From contig NZ_CP042453.1 of the NCBI RefSeq assembly GCF_007993735.1, forward strand, positions 1,426,001 to 1,490,000: DNA of 64,000 bases. Reading direction: 5' to 3'. Position 1 is the first letter of the stretch; the number at the start of each line of letters is the position of its first letter. Below the pieces are notes generated by a model. That model was not told the origin of the DNA. It did no database searches and saw only the letters and a list, made by a program, of their open reading frames with translations. This document shows positions 40,726 through 50,998 of the stretch, one piece after another. The position numbers and the translations under genes were made by a program. This DNA comes from Arenimonas daejeonensis (GTDB taxonomy: Bacteria; Pseudomonadota; Gammaproteobacteria; Xanthomonadales; Xanthomonadaceae).

Positions 40726-40950
40726 GCCGACACTCCCTTTGTCGCTTCCGTGCGGAAACCCCGGCCCATGCTGCTTGCCGCGTCCGCAGTGGTCAAGTTG
40801 GGCCATCGGCCACCCTGACGGTCGGCTGGCAGGACCGCGGGACCCGTCGCCAAGGGGGCGTCTGGTATCCTGCCGGCCTTGAATTGCGGGTCCGGATCCG
40901 GTTCCCGCAGCCCCGAATCAGACATGCAGGGCAGCAGACCCGGAGCGGTA

Positions 40951-42006
40951 ATGCAGACTTGGCTTGTGACTGGTGGTGCCGGGTTCATCGGCGGAAATTT
41001 CGTTCTCGACGCGGTCCGTTCCGGGGTCCGGGTGGTCAATCTCGATGCCCTGACCTATGCCGGAAACCTGGACACGCTGTCTTCACTCGAGGGGGATGCC
41101 CGGCACTGCTTCGTGCGGGGCGACATCGGCGACCGCGCCCTGGTGGACCGGCTGCTGGCCGAATACCGGCCCTCGGCCGTCATCAATTTCGCCGCCGAAA
41201 GCCATGTGGACCGCTCGATCGACGGCCCTTCGGCCTTCGTGCAGACCAATGTCGTCGGCACCCTGGTGCTGCTGGAGTCCGCGCGTGACTATTGGCGTTC
41301 GCTGGAAGGCGCGGCCCGCGACGGCTTCCGCTTCCTGCACGTGTCCACCGACGAGGTCTATGGTTCGCTGGGCGATACCGGCCGGTTCACCGAAACCACG
41401 CCCTACGCGCCGAACTCGCCGTATTCCGCGTCCAAGGCCGCCTCCGACCACCTGGTGCGCGCTTTCCACCACACCTACGGGCTGCCGGTGCTGACGACCA
41501 ACTGTTCGAACAACTACGGTCCGTACCAGTTCCCCGAGAAGCTCATCCCGCTGGTCATCCAGAAGGCGCTGGCCGGTGAGCCGCTGCCGGTGTACGGCGA
41601 CGGCCGCAACGTGCGCGACTGGCTGTTCGTGCACGACCACTGCGCGGCGATCCGGCGGGTGCTGGAGGCGGGCCGGGTGGGCGAGACCTACAACATCGGC
41701 GGCGACGCCGAGCGCGAGAACATCCTGGTGGTCAGGACCCTGTGCGCGCTGCTGGACGAACGCCGCCCGCGCGCCGACGGCGCGAAGCGCGAATCGCAGA
41801 TCGCCTTCGTCAAGGACCGCCCGGGCCATGATCGCCGCTATGCGATCGACGCCTCGAAGATCCAGGGCGAACTGGGCTGGAAGCCCAGGACGAGCTTCGA
41901 GCAGGGCATGGCCGTGACGGTGGACTGGTACCTGGCCAACGGCGCGTGGGTGGAACGCGTGCTCGACGGCAGTTACCGCCTGGAACGCATCGGAACGGAG
42001 GCCTGA
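40951..42006 (+). CDS. rfbB: dTDP-glucose 4,6-dehydratase
   Basis: A 351-residue extended SDR that makes dTDP-4-keto-6-deoxyglucose for dTDP-L-rhamnose. NAD motif [12 protein letters not shown] (GxxGxxG), [12 protein letters not shown] with the catalytic Asp-Glu pair, and YxxxK in [15 protein letters not shown] are present. ATG 40951 with GGAG eight bases upstream is preferred over the in-frame ATG 40924. It is first of four coupled rhamnose genes. It is intact. Confidence 0.95.
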   Translation: MQTWLVTGGAGFIGGNFVLDAVRSGVRVVNLDALTYAGNLDTLSSLEGDARHCFVRGDIGDRALVDRLLAEYRPSAVINFAAESHVDRSIDGPSAFVQTNVVGTLVLLESARDYWRSLEGAARDGFRFLHVSTDEVYGSLGDTGRFTETTPYAPNSPYSASKAASDHLVRAFHHTYGLPVLTTNCSNNYGPYQFPEKLIPLVIQKALAGEPLPVYGDGRNVRDWLFVHDHCAAIRRVLEAGRVGETYNIGGDAERENILVVRTLCALLDERRPRADGAKRESQIAFVKDRPGHDRRYAIDASKIQGELGWKPRTSFEQGMAVTVDWYLANGAWVERVLDGSYRLERIGTEA

Positions 42007-42008
42007 CC

Positions 42009-42892
42009 ATGGCGCGCAAGGGCATCATCCTGGCCGGCGGTTCCGGCACCCGGCTCTACCCGATCACGCAGTCCATCAGCAAGCAGCTGCTGCCGGTGTA
42101 CGACAAGCCGATGATCTACTACCCGCTGAGCGTGCTGATGCTGGCGGGCATCCGCGAGGTGCTGGTCATCAACACCCCGCACGAACAGGAACTGTTCAAG
42201 CGCCTGCTGGGTGACGGTTCACAGTGGGGCATGCGCATCGAATACGCCGCGCAGCCGAGCCCGGACGGTCTGGCGCAGGCCTTCCTGATCGGCCGCGAGT
42301 TCCTGGCCGACCAGCCCAGCTGCCTGGTGCTGGGCGACAACATCTTCCACGGCACCGGCCTGACGGAGCTGCTGAACCGCGCCAACGCCCGCGAACACGG
42401 CGCGACCGTGTTCGGCTACTGGGTGCGCGATCCCGAACGTTACGGCGTGGCCGAATTCGACGCCACCGGCAAAGTGATCGGCCTGGAGGAAAACCCAGCC
42501 AGCCCAAGTCCAGCTACGCGGTCACCGGCCTGTACTTCTACGACGGCCGTGCCAGTGATTTCGCCGCCGCGCTCAAGCCGTCCGCGCGTGGCGAACTCGA
42601 GATCACCGACCTCAACCGGCGTTATCTCGACGAAGGCGCCCTGCACATGGAACAGCTGGGCCGCGGTTACGCCTGGCTCGACACCGGCACCCACCAGTCG
42701 CTGCTGGAGGCCTCGAACTTCATCGAGACCATCGAGGCGCGCCAGGGCCTTCGCGTCTGCTGCCCGGAGGAGATCGCCTGGGGCAACGGCTGGATCGACG
42801 ACGCCAAGTTGATGGATCTCGCCAGACCGCTGGCGAAAAACGGCTACGGCCAGTACCTGCTGTCGCTGGTGGCGCGCGGAGTGGTGAAGTGA
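42009..42892 (+). CDS. rfbA: Glucose-1-phosphate thymidylyltransferase (one frameshift in this assembly)
   Basis: RmlA, about 294 residues, activates glucose-1-phosphate with dTTP. It has the nucleotide-binding [16 protein letters not shown], the [12 protein letters not shown] segment, [11 protein letters not shown] and the catalytic-region [17 protein letters not shown]. The frame breaks in the A4 run 42490-42493; a fifth A restores EEKP, the sequence expected in the family. The stop overlaps the rfbC GTG start (GTGA). Confidence 0.93.
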
Positions 42893-43446
42893 AAGTCATC
42901 GAGACCGGACTGCCCGGCTGCGTGGTCATCGAGCCGGCGGTGTTCGGCGACGCCCGTGGGTTCTTCTACGAAGGCTGGAACCAGGCGCGTTTCGCCCAGC
43001 ATGGTCTCGACTTGCATTTCGTGCAGAGCAACGTCTCCTCGTCCACGCGCGGCGTGCTGCGCGGCCTGCACTACCAGTGGCCCAACCCGCAGGGCAAATA
43101 CGTCAGCGTGCTCGAGGGCGAGGTTTACGACGTGGCCGTGGACATCCGCCGCGGCTCGCCCACCTTCGGGCAGTCCACGGCGGTGGTTCTGTCCGCGGAG
43201 AACAAGCGTCATTTCTGGATACCGGAAGGTTTTGCGCACGGTTTCGTGGTGTTGTCCGAACGTGCGCTGTTCAGTTACCTGGTCACGGCGCCGTACGACA
43301 AGACCGCCGACGCCGGCATCCGCTGGAACGACGCCAGCCTGCAAATCGACTGGCCGGTGAGCGAGCCGCTGCTGTCGGAAAAGGACGCCGTCGCGCCCTT
43401 CCTGGCCGAAGTCGCCGACGAGCGGCTGCCGGTGTACACGCCATGA
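42889..43446 (+). CDS. rfbC: dTDP-4-dehydrorhamnose 3,5-epimerase
   Basis: RmlC cupin, 185 residues, GTG start at 42889. The active-site His is in [15 protein letters not shown] and the Asp in [32 protein letters not shown] and [16 protein letters not shown] are family hallmarks. It is translationally coupled to rfbA and rfbD by four-base overlaps. It is intact. Confidence 0.95.
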   Translation: MKVIETGLPGCVVIEPAVFGDARGFFYEGWNQARFAQHGLDLHFVQSNVSSSTRGVLRGLHYQWPNPQGKYVSVLEGEVYDVAVDIRRGSPTFGQSTAVVLSAENKRHFWIPEGFAHGFVVLSERALFSYLVTAPYDKTADAGIRWNDASLQIDWPVSEPLLSEKDAVAPFLAEVADERLPVYTP

Positions 43447-44342
43447 GGATCCTGCTGGCCGGTGCCGACGGCCAGGTCGGGTTCGAACTGCGGCGGACCC
43501 TGGCGCCGCTGGGCGAGGTGATGCCGACGACGCTGAGCGGTCAGCTTCCCGATGGCGGGTCCTGCCTGGCCGCCGACTTCGCCGACCCGAGCAGCCTGGG
43601 CGGACTGGTCGAGCGCACGGCGCCCGATCTGGTGGTCAATGCCGCGGCGTACACGGCCGTGGATCGTGCCGAACAGGAGCCCGACCTCGCCTGGCGCATC
43701 AATGCCGACGCCCCGGCCGCGCTGGCCGAGGCCTGCGCGCGGCGCGCGATCCCGATCGTGCACTACTCGACCGACTACGTGTTCGACGGCAGCGGCGAGC
43801 GGCCCTGGCGTGAAACCGACCCGGCCGCGCCGCTCAACGCCTACGGCGCCGGCAAATGGGCGGGTGAACAGGCCGTGCGCACCAGCGGCGCGGCGCACAA
43901 GATCTTCAGGCTGTGCTGGGTCTATGGCCCGCGCGGCAGCAACTTCCTGCTGACCATGCTGCGCCTGGGCCGTGAACGCGATCAATTGCGGGTGGTCGCC
44001 GACCAGGTCGGCACGCCCACCCCGGCGGCCTGGATCGCCGCGGCCACTGCCCAGGCGCTGATCGCACGTCCGCAAATCAGCGGCACCTGGCATCTGGCGG
44101 CCGGCGGCCAGGCGTCGTGGTTCGAGTTCGCCAGCGAGATATTCCGCCAGGCCGCGACAAGCGGCGTGATTCAACGGGCGCCGGAGGTGCAGGCCATCAC
44201 CACGGCCGACTTCCCGACGCCGGCGCGCCGTCCGGCCTGGTCGGTGCTGGACACTACGGCCTTGGCGGAAGACTTCGACATCCGGCTGCCGGATTGGCGC
44301 ACCGGCGTCACGCAGTGCCTGGAGTCGCTGTCCTCCGCCTGA
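43443..44342 (+). CDS. rfbD: dTDP-4-dehydrorhamnose reductase
   Basis: RmlD, 299 residues, the final NADPH-dependent step to dTDP-L-rhamnose. It has LLAGADGQVGFELRR (GxxGxxG), VNAAAYTAVDRAEQE, STDYVFDGSG and the YGAGKWAGEQAV catalytic Tyr/Lys pair. ATG 43443 overlaps the rfbC stop (ATGA). It is intact. The product feeds O-antigen or exopolysaccharide synthesis, whose glycosyltransferases are not in the window. Confidence 0.95.
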   Translation: MRILLAGADGQVGFELRRTLAPLGEVMPTTLSGQLPDGGSCLAADFADPSSLGGLVERTAPDLVVNAAAYTAVDRAEQEPDLAWRINADAPAALAEACARRAIPIVHYSTDYVFDGSGERPWRETDPAAPLNAYGAGKWAGEQAVRTSGAAHKIFRLCWVYGPRGSNFLLTMLRLGRERDQLRVVADQVGTPTPAAWIAAATAQALIARPQISGTWHLAAGGQASWFEFASEIFRQAATSGVIQRAPEVQAITTADFPTPARRPAWSVLDTTALAEDFDIRLPDWRTGVTQCLESLSSA

Positions 44343-44448
44343 TCTGGCGCAGTTCCGGCGTATCGGACCGGCCTGCGGGGGCGCCCGCGGCTTTGCGTCG
44401 AACCCGCAGGCTGCCTACCATGGCGGACCGTTTCCCGAGGTTCGAACC

Positions 44449-46506
44449 ATGCCCCTGCGTCCCGCCCTGCTTGCCCTGGTGATGCCCGCGCTGCTGTCGG
44501 CGCCGGCCCTGGCCGCCAAACCCTTCGATGCCCGCGACCTGGTCACGCTGGACCGCGTGTCCGCGCCGGTGCTGTCGCCCGACGGCCGCAAGCTGGTGGT
44601 CGCGGTGCGCGAGGCGGAGTATGCCGCCAACAAGGCCAGTACCGGTCTGTGGATCGAAGACCTCTTCGCACGCGACGCGGCGCCGCCGGTGCGCTTCACC
44701 GCCGAAGGTTTCAACGTCAACAGCGCGGCGTTTTCGCCGGATGGCGCCTGGGTGTATTTCCTCAGCGCCAAGTCCGGCTCGCAGCAGCTCTGGCGCTAGG
44801 CCGTGGCCGACGGCGAGGCCGTGCAGGTTTCCGACTACCCGCTGGATGTCGGCAGCTACAAGCTCTCGCCCGATGGCAAGTCGGTGGCGCTGAGCTTCGA
44901 GGTGTTCCCGGATTGCGCCGACCTGGCCTGCACGAAGGCGAAACTCGACAACAAGCCGCTGGCCAGCGGCCAGCTGTACGACAGGCTGTTCGTGCGCCAC
45001 TGGGACACCTGGGCCGACGGCCGCCGCAACCAGCTGTTCGTCGCGCCGATCGGCGCCGAAGGCAAGGCCACGGGCGAACCGGTGCGCATCAGCACCGGCA
45101 TCGACGGCGACGTGCCGTCCAAGCCCTTCGGCGACGCCGGCGAATACACCTGGGCGCCGGACGGCCAGTCGCTGGTCTTCAGCGTGCGCATCGCCGGCAA
45201 GACCGAAGCCTGGTCCACCAATTTCGACCTCTACCGCGGCTGGGTGCGTGCGCGCCGCGCACCGCAGAACCTGACCGCCGCCAACCCGGCGCTCGACACC
45301 GGGCCGGTGTTCAGCGCCGACGGCAAGACGCTGTATTACCGCGCGATGAAGCGTCCCGGCTTCGAGGCCGATCGCCTGGCGCTGATGGCGATGGACCTGG
45401 CCAGCGGCAAGACGCGCGAGATCGCGCCGGGCTGGGACCGTTCGGCGGACGGCATCACGCTGTCGGCCGACGGCCAGGCGATCTACACCACCGCCTACGA
45501 CGTCGGCACGCATCCGCTGTTCCGCGTGGACATCGCCAGCGGCGAGGTGAAGAAGGTGGTGCCGGGTGGCTCGATCGGCGGCTTCGACCTGCGCGGCGAC
45601 ACCCTGGCCTTCACCCGCGACAACCTCAAGACGCCGGCCCAGGCCTTCATCGCCCGCGCCGACGGCAGTGGCGAGCGCCAGATCACCCAGGCCAATGCCG
45701 ACGTGCTGCCCGGGCTCGCCTTCGGCGACTACGAGCAGTTCAGCTTCAAGGGCTGGAACGGCGAAACGGTTCATGGCTACGTCGTGAAGCCGGCCAACTA
45801 CGAGGAAGGCAAGAAGTACCCGGTTGCTTTCCTGATCCACGGCGGCCCGCAGGGCAGCTTCGGCGACAACTTCCACTACCGCTGGAATCCGCAGACCTAC
45901 GCGGGCCAGGGTTTCGTGGCGGTGATGATCGACTTCCACGGCTCGACCGGTTACGGCCAGGCCTTCACCGATTCGATCTCGCAGGACTGGGGCGGCAAGC
46001 CGCTGGAAGACCTGAAGAAAGGTTTCGCGGCCGCGCAGGAAAAGTACCCGTTCATCGACGGTGAACGCGCCTGCGCCCTCGGCGGCAGCTACGGCGGTTA
46101 CATGGTGGCCTGGATCGCCGGCAACTGGCCGGACGGTTTCGACTGCCTGGTCAACCATGCCGGCGTGGTGGACACCCGCATCATGGGCTTCAACACCGAA
46201 GAGCTCTGGTTCACCGAGTGGGAAAACGGTGGCACGCCGGTGCAGGTGCCGGAGAACTACGAGCAGTTCAACCCGATCAAGTACGTCGGCAAGTGGAAGT
46301 CGCCGATGCTGGTGATCCACGGCCAGCTCGACTACCGCGTGCTGGTGGAGCAGGGCCTGGCCTCGTTCTCCGCGGCGCAGCGCCAGGGCGTGGAAAGCCA
46401 GCTGCTGTATTTCCCCGACGAGAACCACTGGATCCTGAAGCCGCACAACAGCGTGCTCTGGCACGACACGGTCAACGCCTGGCTCAAGCGCTGGACGGCG
46501 GAGTAA
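44449..46506 (+). CDS. S9 prolyl-oligopeptidase-family peptidase with in-frame TAG at codon 117
   Basis: A 685-codon exported serine peptidase (signal MPLRPALLALVMPALLSAPALA). A seven-bladed propeller is formed from repeats like VLSPDGRKLVVAV and AFSPDGAWVYFLSA. A C-terminal alpha/beta-hydrolase domain carries GGSYGGYM (Ser), HGQLDYRV (Asp) and DENHWIL (His). The frame is otherwise open throughout, but TAG at 44797-44799 interrupts it between SQQLWR and AVADGEAVQVSD. A CAG-to-TAG change or a base-call error would explain it. GTG 44803 could not restart a functional protein, because the signal peptide is lost. A true null allele is possible. Confidence 0.85.
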
Positions 46507-46514
46507 GGACCGGA

Positions 46515-47252
46515 ATGGCCGTGGACGGCATCGACCTCGAACGCCTGCGGCGCAGCTGTGCGCAGTGTTCGCTGCAGGTGCTGTGCCTGCCGGCCGGCAT
46601 CGGCGGTGACGAGCTGCACCGGCTCGACGACATCGTGCGCAGCCGGCGGCCGCTGGAACAGGGCGAAACCCTGTTCCGTGCCGGCCAGGGCCTGGCCTCG
46701 CTGTACGTGGCGCGCGAAGGCGCATTCAAGACGCTGGCCACCGACCCGGACGGCAACCAGCAGGTGATCGGTTTCCACCTGCCGGGCGAACTGATGGGCC
46801 TGGATGCGTTGGGCCGCGGCAGACACGCCTGCGATGCCCAGGCCCTGACCCGCGCCACCGTGTGCGAGATCCCGCTTGACCAGCTCGAGCACGTCTGTTC
46901 GCAACTGCCCGGCCTGCAGCACCAGCTGCTGCGCATCATCGGCCAGGGCATCAACCGCGACCAGGGCCACATGGAGATGTTGGGCCGGCGCCATGCCAAT
47001 GAACGCATGGCGCTGTTCCTGCACGGCCTGTCCGAGCGTTACCAGCTGCTGGGCCGGCCCGGCGACATGTTCGTGCTGCCGATGAGCCGCGAGGATATCG
47101 CCAGTTACCTGGGTATGGTGATCGAAACCGTCAGCCGCACCCTGACCAAGCTGCAGGACGACGGCCTGATCGCCGTGCGCGGTCGCCAGCTGAAGATCCT
47201 CGATGCCGCGCGCCTGGACGCGATCGTGCATCCGCTGAACGAGAAGCTCTAG
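46515..47252 (+). CDS. fnr: FNR/ANR-type oxygen-sensing transcription regulator
   Basis: 245 residues. The N-terminal Cys15-x2-Cys18-x5-Cys24 motif (CAQCSLQVLC) plus Cys106 match the four [4Fe-4S] ligands of FNR. The cyclic-nucleotide-fold domain includes LFRAGQGLASLYVAREGAF. The recognition helix EDIASYLGMVIETVSRTLTKL has the Glu-Thr-x-Ser-Arg pattern that reads TTGAT half-sites. FNR-type boxes upstream of ccoN, between nirK and the barrel gene, and before DUF2249 make the cbb3/denitrification cluster its likely target. Its TAG stop is shared, in the palindrome CTAG, with the convergent transporter gene. Confidence 0.92.
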   Translation: MAVDGIDLERLRRSCAQCSLQVLCLPAGIGGDELHRLDDIVRSRRPLEQGETLFRAGQGLASLYVAREGAFKTLATDPDGNQQVIGFHLPGELMGLDALGRGRHACDAQALTRATVCEIPLDQLEHVCSQLPGLQHQLLRIIGQGINRDQGHMEMLGRRHANERMALFLHGLSERYQLLGRPGDMFVLPMSREDIASYLGMVIETVSRTLTKLQDDGLIAVRGRQLKILDAARLDAIVHPLNEKL

Positions 47253-47965
47253 AGCGAACGGCAGCCCAGGGCCACCAGCACCGCGTGCACGCCGGGCTGG
47301 GCCACCAGCCACGGGCCCGCCATCGTCAGCACGCCGGCCAGCGCGACCAGCGACGCGGCGGCGAAACGCCAGCCGCGCCGCGCCAGCAGGCCACCCAGGC
47401 GCGCGCCGCTCCAGGTGAGCGGAATCATCGTCGCCCAGGTGCCGATGCCGAAGGCCAGCATCAGCAGCGCACCGTGCAGGGCGCTGGCTTCGAGCCACGC
47501 GGCGGCGAGCATGGTCGTGGACAAGCCACACGGCAGCCAGCCCCAGAACAGACCCTGCACCCATGGGCGCCACGGACCCTGCCTGGGCAGTACGCGAGCC
47601 TGCAGCGGCTGCAGCCTGCGCCACAGCCAGGCACCGGCCTTGCCGAGTGCGCCCAGGTGCTGCGGCCACAGCAGCCGCAACGCCACCAGCACCAGCACGG
47701 CGCCCATCGCCACGCGCAGCACGGTGGCCAGGCCGTCCACGCGCGCGATCGCCAGCAGTCCACCGCCAAACGCGCCGACAATGGCGCCGGCCAGCGCATA
47801 ACCGAGTACACGTCCGCCATTCAGTGCGAAGGCCGTATCCAGGCCGCCGCGTGGCGATTGCGAGGCCAGGCCGGTGGCGATGCCGCCGCACATCGCCACG
47901 CAGTGCACGCCGCCCATCAGCCCGGTCAGCAGCGCGGCCGTGAGGGTGAGCAGATCAATCGGCAT
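47249..47965 (-). CDS. SafE/TauE-like (UreH-type) membrane transporter of the cbb3 cluster
   Basis: A 238-residue integral membrane protein with six or so helices. The first holds LMGGVHCVAMCGGIATGL, a duplicated-Cys motif seen in the copper-related group that accompanies cco assembly genes. Later LFWGWLPCGLSTTMLAAAW is the second half-motif. It is translationally coupled to ccoS (ATGA, 47962-47965). It probably moves copper or another metal during cbb3 maturation; this is inferred from motif and position. Confidence 0.8.
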   Translation of the reverse strand: MPIDLLTLTAALLTGLMGGVHCVAMCGGIATGLASQSPRGGLDTAFALNGGRVLGYALAGAIVGAFGGGLLAIARVDGLATVLRVAMGAVLVLVALRLLWPQHLGALGKAGAWLWRRLQPLQARVLPRQGPWRPWVQGLFWGWLPCGLSTTMLAAAWLEASALHGALLMLAFGIGTWATMIPLTWSGARLGGLLARRGWRFAAASLVALAGVLTMAGPWLVAQPGVHAVLVALGCRSL

Positions 47966-48141
47966 CAGGTTTTGTCTTTGGCGTCCGGCGCCGGGGCGGG
48001 GCGCTCGTCATCGCCCAGCATGTCCAGCGCCGGCGTGTCGAGGTCGTCGAACTGGCCGCGGCGCACGGCCCACAGGAAAGCGAGGATCGCCGCCAGCAGC
48101 AGCAGCAGGGAAATCGGAACCAGCGCCAGCAGGATGTTCAT
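47965..48141 (-). CDS. ccoS: cbb3 oxidase assembly protein CcoS
   Basis: A 58-residue single-pass protein (NILLALVPISLLLLLAAILA, then the family hallmark FLWAVRRGQFDDLDTPA). CcoS is needed to insert cofactors into cbb3 oxidase. ATG 48141 overlaps the ccoI stop and the TGA overlaps the transporter start. The tail ERPAPAPDAKDKT is charged and cytosolic. Confidence 0.93.
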   Translation of the reverse strand: MNILLALVPISLLLLLAAILAFLWAVRRGQFDDLDTPALDMLGDDERPAPAPDAKDKT

Positions 48142-50512
48142 TCCGGACTCCGGGTGTCCCGGCCCAGCCGCAGCGCGTTTGCCGTGACCAGCAGGGACGA
48201 GGCCGCCATGCCCAGCGCCGCCAGGCCCGGCGTCACCAGGCCCATGGCCGCGAAGGGCAGGGCCAGCAGATTGTAGGCCAGGGCCCAGCCCAGGTTCTGG
48301 CGGATGATCGTGCGGGTGCGGCGGGCGATGGTGATGGCTTCTGGGATGCGCGCCAGCGACGCGCCGGTCAGCACCAGGTCGGCGGCACGCTGCGCCAGCG
48401 GCGCGCCTGCGGCCATCGCGATGGAGACATCGGCGCCGGCCAGCAGCGGCGCGTCGTTGATACCGTCGCCCACCGCCAGCACGCGGTGCCCGGCCGACTG
48501 CAACCTGCGCATCGTCGCCAGCTTGTCTTCCGGACTCTGCCGTGACGCGAACTCATCGATGCCCAGCGCCGACGCGACTTCGGCCACCGCACGCGCGCCG
48601 TCGCCGCTGGCGATGCGGGGAGCGAGGCCGGCCCGGCGCAGCGCGGCGACGGTATCGGCGGCTTCGGGCCGCAGGCCGTCGGCGAGTTCGAAACGCGCGA
48701 CCGCGTCCTGGCCATCGCCCAGCCAGAGTGCACCGTCATCGGTGCCGGTGCCGGCGAAACCGGCCTGGCCCAGCCGCCAGCGCTTGCCCTGCACTTCGCC
48801 TTCGATGCCCTGTCCGGCAACCACGCGCACGGCGTCGGCGGGCGTGACGCCGGTGGGGTCGAAAGCCGCCGCGAACGGGTGCCGGGCGCCATGTTCCAGT
48901 GCCGCGGCGATGCGCCGCCACGGCTCGGCGTCGCCGCCGTCACAGGCCACCGCAGCCAGCAGCTGCGGTTCGCCGCGGGTCAGTGTGCCTGTCTTGTCGA
49001 GCAGCACGACGTCGGCGTCGGCCAGGCGGTCGAGCGCATCGGCGCCGAGCACCAGTACGCCGCGGCGCGACAGCGCGCCATGCGCGCTCGCAAGCGCGGC
49101 CGGAACCGCCAGCGCCAGCGCGCAGGGGCAGCTGACGATCAACACGGCCAGCGCGATCTCGAATGCACGGGTGGAGTCCGCGCCCAGCCACCAGGCATAG
49201 ACCGCCGCCGCCACCAGGAACAGGGCCGTGACGAATCGTGTCGCCACCGTGTCCGCCAGCCGTGCGATGCGCGGCCGTTGCGACTGCGCGCGCTCGACCG
49301 TGCGCGCCAGCTGCGACAGCCGGGTGTCGCTGCCGGTGCGCAACACGCGGATCGTCGCGGCGCTTTCCCGGCAGAGGCTGCCGGCGTACAGCAGGTCGCC
49401 CGGTGACTTCGGCACCGGCGTGGATTCGCCGGTGAGCAGGGACTCGTCCACGCTGGCCGCGGCCTGCAACAGTTCGCCGTCGGCAGGCACGACCTCGCCG
49501 GCACCGACCAGTACCCGGTCGCCCACGGCCAGCGTCGCCACCGGCACCTGTTCGCGCCCGATGTCCGTGAGGCGCCAGGCCAGCGCCGGCTGCGCGCGCG
49601 CCAGGGTGTCGAGGCGGGCGCTGGCCTGGCGCCGCGCCATCAGCTCCAGGAAACGTGCCGCCAGCAGGAACAGCACGAACATCACCGCGGCGTCGAACCA
49701 CACCTGGGCGCCACCACGCACGGTTTCGAACAGGCTGGCGAAATAGGCCAGCAACACCGAACTGCCCACCAGGTGTCCATGCCGGGGCGGCGGTGCCGCA
49801 GCTCCACCGCCATGCCGGCGAGGAAGGGCCAGCCGGAATAGAACACCACCGGTGTGGCCACCAGGAAAGTGACCCAGCGGAAGAAGTCGCGCGTGGCCAG
49901 CGACATCCCGCCGGCGGTGTCGAGGTAGAGCGCTTCGGCGAACATCATCGCCTGGGTTGCGCCGAGCACGGCCACGCCCAGGCGGGCGATCAGCTGGTTG
50001 CGTTCGCGCCGGCGTTCGTGTTCGGCCGCTTCGCCGCGCGCCAGGTGCGGGCGGTAACCCAGCGAGGCCAGCCGCGACAGCACGGCGGACAGCGCGGTCC
50101 GATCCGGATCCCAGCCCAGGCGCACGCGGCCGGTCACGGCATTGGCGACCACCGACTGCACGCCGGGTTCGCGACTGAGCGCACGGTCCACCAGCCAGGC
50201 GCAGGCGACGCAGCGCAGGCCTTCGAGCACGAAGGTGATCTCGCGGCCGCCGGGTACGGCGATGGCGTGGCCAGCCTGGATGTCGTCGCGGTCCCAGGCC
50301 GCGAAACTGTCCTGGCCCGCGGCCACGCGCGGCGCTTCGGCCTGGCGCAGGCGGTAGTAGTCGACCAGCCCGGCCGCGCCGATCCAGGCGGCCGCGGCGG
50401 CGCAGCCCTCGCAGCACAAGGCGCGCGTCGCGCCATCGAGTTCCAGTTGCACGGGTGTCGTCGGCAGCGCCTCGCCGCAGTGGAAACATGCGGTGTCGAG
50501 GGCGCGGTTCAC
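48138..50512 (-). CDS. ccoI: Copper-exporting P-type ATPase CcoI (one frameshift in this assembly)
   Basis: A P1B-type ATPase of about 791 residues that delivers copper for cbb3 assembly. GTG 50512 gives the N-terminal metal site CFHCGEAL, CCEGCAAAAAW and an HMA domain with CVACAWLVDRAL. Membrane and catalytic motifs are ATPVVFYSGWPFLAGM, TGESTPVPK, the intramembrane SCPCALALAVP, the phosphorylation loop DKTGTLTRGEPQ and GDGINDAPLLAGA. The frame changes near 49772; one inserted base joins GMDT to LVGSSVLLAYF. There is no stop between this and ccoH upstream (see findings). Confidence 0.9.
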
Positions 50513-50998
50513 GGGCGCCAGCGCCGGGCGCAGTTTTACTTCGGTGTCACCGGGGCGGTAGCGCCCGACCAGGCGCCAGCGGCCGTCGGCGGCGAGCAGC
50601 TGCAATTGCCAGCCGTGGTCGGCGGCCAGGGTTCCGGAAGAGCGCCAGCCGCCGGGATATGGCGACAAGGGCAGTTCGCGGTCCAGCGACGATTCGATCG
50701 GGTGTCGCAGCATCAATACCGGCGCACGCGTGCCGGCGGTGGGCAGCACGGTGACCAGTACATGGCCGGCGTCGATCCGCACGCGCGCGCTGAGGTTTTC
50801 GCGCGCCGCGACCTGGTCGGCTTCCAGTGATGCTTCCTGCACCTGGGCCGTGCGCCGCACCTTGTCCGGGTGGCTGTCGGTGGCGCTGTCGCCGGCGGCG
50901 AGCATCAGGGTCCAGACGCCTGCGACCACGGTGGCCGCAGGGATGCCGATCACCAGCCAGAGCACGGGGTTGAAACGGCGCGCGCGCGGCCCTTCCAT
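50513..50998 (-). CDS. ccoH: CcoH/FixH-family cbb3 assembly protein
   Basis: About 162 residues from ATG 50998. It has one membrane helix (FNPVLWLVIGIPAATVVAGVW) followed by a periplasmic domain with an ENLSARVRI strand, PVLMLRHPIESSLDRELPLS, and GRWRLVGRYRPGDTEVKLRPAL, matching FixH. ATG overlaps the ccoG stop (ATGA). The frame continues without a stop into ccoI. Either the stop is lost by an indel near 50512-50520 or the two are fused. The end given here is therefore the likely ccoI start and not an observed stop. Confidence 0.78.

Noticed and set aside
40884..40902. CCGGATCCGG palindrome between the efflux operon and rfbB
   Set aside because: Only 10 bp and common by chance in GC-rich DNA; no second site or family link to support an operator.
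44797..44799. Programmed recoding of the TAG (stop suppression) in the S9 peptidase
   Set aside because: No supporting downstream structure was recognised, and single-base errors are frequent in this assembly.
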